From DASWHX01 sp036397995 (lineage in GTDB: Bacteria; Bacteroidota; Bacteroidia; Cytophagales; Cyclobacteriaceae): 15,946 bases of DNA. The stretch is taken from positions 1 through 15,946 of the forward strand of contig DASWHX010000215.1 of assembly GCA_036397995.1 (NCBI GenBank), read 5' to 3'. The first letter of the stretch is position 1; the number at the start of each line of letters is the position of its first letter. This document shows positions 13,177 through 15,946 of the stretch, piece after piece. The notes under the pieces are model-generated. The model was given only the letters and a program-made list of their open reading frames with translations. It was not told the origin of the DNA and did not search any database. The translations under genes were made by a program, and so were the position numbers.

Positions 13177-14142
13177 TTAATCCTTCGAGAGGAATTCCAA
13201 AGTAACATATTCTGAATAGTAAAGTCCGTTTGAAGCGGAGAACCCACAATGACCGCCTTTATCCGGATAAATTGTCGTAACCAGCGGGTTTGAAATTTGC
13301 TGATTATCCGGATAGCACTTTTCAGAAAGAAAAGGATCATTTTTAGCATTTATCAATAGGGTAGGAATATTTATATCCTTCAGGAAATTAATAGCGGAGC
13401 ACATCTCGTAATAATCCGGCGCATCCTTAAATCCGTGAATCGGGCCTGTATAAAGATCGTCAAAGTCCCAAAGATGGTGAATCCGGGTTAAGGGTTTTAA
13501 ATCGAATGTCCCCGGCATTAATTTTTCTTTTGAAATTACTTTTCCCTTTAATGATCTAAGAAACCGGATCTCATACAGGCGATTCTCATAATTCATCATT
13601 TTTTTACAACTTGAAGCCAGGTGAATGGGTACAGAAATACCAACAGTTTTCTTAATCAACGGGCTCAGATTATGATTTTCACCCAGATATTTTAAAGCCA
13701 GATTGCCGCCAAGACTAAATCCTATGATAAATATTTCCTCCGGCGCTAATTTCTCTATTGCTTTATGTATAACAAAATGAAGGTCTTCGGTTGCCCCACT
13801 GTGGTAAAATCTCTTGAGCTTGTTTATCTCTCCGCTACAACTTCTGAAGTTCCATGAAAGCGTGCTGAAGTTTCTTGAGGCTAATGCCTTTATCATTCCT
13901 AAAATGTAGGGTCTCCGGCTGTCTCCCTCCAATCCATGGCACAATATAACCAATCGTTTATCTGAATTCTTCAACCAGTCAACATCGATAAAATCACCAT
14001 CAGGTGTTACCCATCGTTCTCTTTGCAGCCCATTAATTTTTATTCTTCTGAATAGACCCGGTATAATGGTTTGCAAGTGTCCATTGAATTGAATGATTGG
14101 TGGAGAAAAGTGTTGTTCTATATTATTTTTTTGAAATTTCAT
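13177..14142 (-). CDS. YheT-type alpha/beta hydrolase
   Basis: A 321-residue hydrolase of the YheT (ABHD1/3-like) family. Family landmarks are GHLQTIIPGLFRR (21-33), PDGDFIDVDW (47-56), CHGLEGDS (68-75), NFRSCSGEIN (98-107), YHSGATEDL (113-121) and the nucleophile motif GFSLGGNLALKYLGE. The triad reads S143, D269 (NAKNDPF) and H298 (GGHCGF). The common NFRGCSGE motif carries Ser in place of Gly at residue 101. No signal peptide is seen, so it is cytoplasmic or peripheral. Related proteins have esterase or lipase-type activity on lipids, but the substrate of bacterial YheT is not established. It is first of the minus-strand run and divergent from the TonB receptor gene. A weak promoter candidate, TAAATTTC, lies at 14166-14159. 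Confidence 0.9.
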   Translation of the reverse strand: MKFQKNNIEQHFSPPIIQFNGHLQTIIPGLFRRIKINGLQRERWVTPDGDFIDVDWLKNSDKRLVILCHGLEGDSRRPYILGMIKALASRNFSTLSWNFRSCSGEINKLKRFYHSGATEDLHFVIHKAIEKLAPEEIFIIGFSLGGNLALKYLGENHNLSPLIKKTVGISVPIHLASSCKKMMNYENRLYEIRFLRSLKGKVISKEKLMPGTFDLKPLTRIHHLWDFDDLYTGPIHGFKDAPDYYEMCSAINFLKDINIPTLLINAKNDPFLSEKCYPDNQQISNPLVTTIYPDKGGHCGFSASNGLYYSEYVTLEFLSKD

Positions 14143-14303
14143 TTTGGTATAGTGGGCTGAAATTTACTTATTAAATATTGAAATTCTGAATTTGAGTGGG
14201 GGTGGGAGTGATCAGAGTTGTCTTTAACTAATACGAATAAATTCATCAAAACAATTAAATGAAATATCTCTTTAATAATAGGGGTGTAATTTAATAAAGG
14301 ATT

Positions 14304-14311
14304 TACTTTTG
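14304..14311 (+). promoter_or_regulatory. Candidate promoter -7 element for TonB receptor gene
   Basis: TACTTTTG matches TAnnTTTG exactly and lies 31 nt before the receptor ATG, giving a leader of about 25 nt. No TTG is present 19-21 nt upstream, so the -33 half is missing or degenerate. The rest of the 200-nt divergent gap (14143-14342) is AT-rich with one short G-rich patch (14198-14206) and no other recognisable element. Confidence 0.45.
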
Positions 14312-14342
14312 CCACCGTTAATCACTTGAAGCAATATATTCA

Positions 14343-15946
14343 ATGAAGTATTTATCCTTAACCTCACTATTATTTCTTTTTTTTCAACTAAATGCCCTGT
14401 TTGGTCAGAACAAGTTTACTTTAAACGGATATATCAGAGATGCGGAAAGCGGAGAAGAATTAATTGGAGCAACAGTCTTTGTTACGAATTCAGGTTCAGG
14501 CGGAGTTACAAATGCTTATGGTTTTTATTCGGTTACGCTTCCGGCAGGAACATATGTAATACGTTATGCATATCTGGGTTACAAAACGACAGAAACAAAA
14601 GTGGAATTGTCAAAAGACGTTACTCAAAACGTTGACCTTGAGGAGGAAAGCGTTGAGATTGAGGAAATGGTAATAACCGCAGAACGTGCCCAACAAAATT
14701 TCGAAGAGATAAATATGAGCCGAAATGAGCTGGATGTGGATCAAATTAAGAAGTTACCGGCATTGTTTGGAGAACCTGATATAATCAAAACAATTCAGAT
14801 GTTACCGGGTGTTATTACAGCTGGGGAGGGGACATCCAGTTATTTTGTGCGAGGCGGCAGTGCAGATCAAAATCTAATTTTAATAGATGAGGCTCCCATT
14901 TATGATCCTTCACACCTTTTCGGATTATTCTCGGTTTTTAATGGTGATGTTATTAAAGATGCTGATTTATATAAAGGAGGCATACCTGCTCGTTTCGGAG
15001 GACGTTTATCTTCAATCCTGGATGTACGAACCCGTGATGGCAATAACAAAAAAATTCACGGCTCGGCGGGCATTGGGACACTCGCCAGTAAGCTCCTGGT
15101 TGAAGGGCCATTAAGAAAAGAGAAAAGTTCGTTTCTGGTTTCCGCCCGTCGGTCTTATGCGGATATCTTTATCGCGGCAGCGGGAGAAGATGCAAGGGTT
15201 TCATTCTATGATATAAATGCAAAGGCAAATTGGAGGTTGAACAACAAAAACAGATTCTTTGCCGCATTTTATGTGGGTAAAGATTCATTCAGTTTTAATA
15301 AAATTTTTGGGTTCGACTGGGGCAACCGTACCGCCACACTTCGATGGAATCATCATTATACTGAAAAACTTTTTTCAAACCTTACTCTTATAGGCAGTCA
15401 GTTCGCGTATGGGTTGGAATTAAAAGACCCTGTACAAGGGTTTGAATGGACTTCCAGAATTCAACAGTTTACTTTGAAAGCAGATAATCATTACTTCGCA
15501 AGTCCAAAAGTTGAGATCAAATTTGGATATGATTTATCTTACCGCAGGTTTTTCCCTGGTAAAATTGAACCCAATCAACCCGGCTCAATTTTTACAACTT
15601 CGGAACTTGAACACCTGTTCGCACTGGATCATGCCTTGTACCTTGAAAGCAAGCAGACTATATCCGAAAGATTTACACTTGAGCTGGGAGTTCGATTGAG
15701 CATATTCCAAAACATTGGCGAAACTACAATAAAGTATTATGAAGATATAAACAACAGGTCTTCAACAATAGTGACAGGAGAAAGGAAGTATGATCAGTTT
15801 GAGAATATAAAAACATTTGTAAATCCTGAGCCCAGAGTTTCAGGAAGATTTCTTCTTAAGTCCCAGAGTTCTTTAAAGGCTTCGTATAACAGAATGGTTC
15901 AGAACGTGCACCTGGTTAGCTCCGGTACTGTTCCATTGCCATTAAA
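14343..15946 (+). CDS. TonB-dependent receptor with carboxypeptidase-regulatory-like domain, 3' end missing
   Basis: The frame is open from the ATG at 14343 to the right edge (534 codons), so the gene is cut by the window. A signal peptide (MKYLSLTSLLFLFFQLNALFG, cleavage near residue 21) is followed by a CarboxypepD_reg-like beta-sandwich (about 24-106; GYIRDAESGEELIGATVFV then GGVTNAYGFYSVTLPAGTY). A TonB plug domain (about 107-225) comes next, with EEMVITAER, IIKTIQMLPGV, SYFVRGGSADQN, LIDEAPIYDPSHLFG and GGIPARFGGRLSS. Barrel strands fill the rest. It imports an unknown ligand across the outer membrane using TonB energy. It is not a SusC type: the usual SusC plug signature is absent and no SusD gene is visible, although the downstream side cannot be seen. 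Related receptors of this layout have about 750-850 residues. Confidence 0.93.
   Translation, partial: MKYLSLTSLLFLFFQLNALFGQNKFTLNGYIRDAESGEELIGATVFVTNSGSGGVTNAYGFYSVTLPAGTYVIRYAYLGYKTTETKVELSKDVTQNVDLEEESVEIEEMVITAERAQQNFEEINMSRNELDVDQIKKLPALFGEPDIIKTIQMLPGVITAGEGTSSYFVRGGSADQNLILIDEAPIYDPSHLFGLFSVFNGDVIKDADLYKGGIPARFGGRLSSILDVRTRDGNNKKIHGSAGIGTLASKLLVEGPLRKEKSSFLVSARRSYADIFIAAAGEDARVSFYDINAKANWRLNNKNRFFAAFYVGKDSFSFNKIFGFDWGNRTATLRWNHHYTEKLFSNLTLIGSQFAYGLELKDPVQGFEWTSRIQQFTLKADNHYFASPKVEIKFGYDLSYRRFFPGKIEPNQPGSIFTTSELEHLFALDHALYLESKQTISERFTLELGVRLSIFQNIGETTIKYYEDINNRSSTIVTGERKYDQFENIKTFVNPEPRVSGRFLLKSQSSLKASYNRMVQNVHLVSSGTVPLPL

Noticed and set aside
14198..14206. G-rich patch as a G-quadruplex
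   Set aside because: Only two G-runs are present; four are needed for an intramolecular quadruplex.
14343..15946. SusC-type polysaccharide receptor
   Set aside because: The plug lacks the usual SusC signature and no SusD-like gene is visible. The carboxypeptidase-regulatory-like domain alone does not define SusC.
1..15946. CRISPR arrays, tRNA/rRNA genes, insertion sequences, prophage or defence modules
   Set aside because: No regular repeats, clover-leaf sequences, transposase or integrase motifs were seen on reading both strands. The gene content looks like ordinary core chromosome.

Overview
The window looks like a chromosomal segment from a member of the Bacteroidota, probably Cytophagales-like. 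This is inferred from the gene families: a type III glutamine synthetase, a Porin_10-type putative porin, a TonB-dependent receptor with an N-terminal carboxypeptidase-regulatory-like domain, and the exported protein family that databases tend to call 'asparagine synthetase B'. Other support is the near absence of Shine-Dalgarno sites and a very good match to the Bacteroidetes promoter (TTG, 20 nt, TAnnTTTG) before mtaB. Base composition is moderately AT-rich and even. I saw no insertion sequence, integrase, CRISPR array, tRNA or rRNA. Genes are tightly packed and no gene-free stretch exceeds about 230 nt.

Left part (1-4569): the 3' portion of a putative outer-membrane porin, running off the left edge, is followed 5 nt later by miaE (tRNA hydroxylase). 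MiaE converges on an exported protein of unknown function, and the two stop codons share one TTAA. Divergent from that protein is a MacB/FtsX-type ABC permease without an ATPase beside it.

Middle (4512-8265): mtaB (tRNA methylthiotransferase, minus strand) overlaps the permease tail by 58 nt, and its best promoter sits almost on the start codon. glnN (type III glutamine synthetase) is transcribed divergently. MiaE and MtaB both act on the hypermodified base at tRNA position 37, but on different modifications and without obvious co-regulation.

Right part (8315-14142): six minus-strand genes in a row. In transcription order these are a YheT-type hydrolase, an SRAP-fold protein, a KAS III (FabH-like) enzyme, an S41 C-terminal processing peptidase, a lipoprotein alpha/beta hydrolase and a small, very acidic protein. 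The peptidase and lipoprotein are 1 nt apart. From 14343 to the right edge a TonB-dependent receptor is open and incomplete.

Most notable observation: the SRAP-fold protein at 12456-13154 keeps the family scaffold but, by eye alignment to E. coli YedK, has lost all five residues needed to cross-link abasic DNA. These include Cys2, and an in-frame stop just upstream rules out a longer N-terminus. Second most interesting are the exported 'asparagine synthetase B'-named protein, which shows no synthetase signature, and the acidic protein with its GAA repeat and GC-rich leader hairpin. No complete, clearly new multi-gene system is evident.
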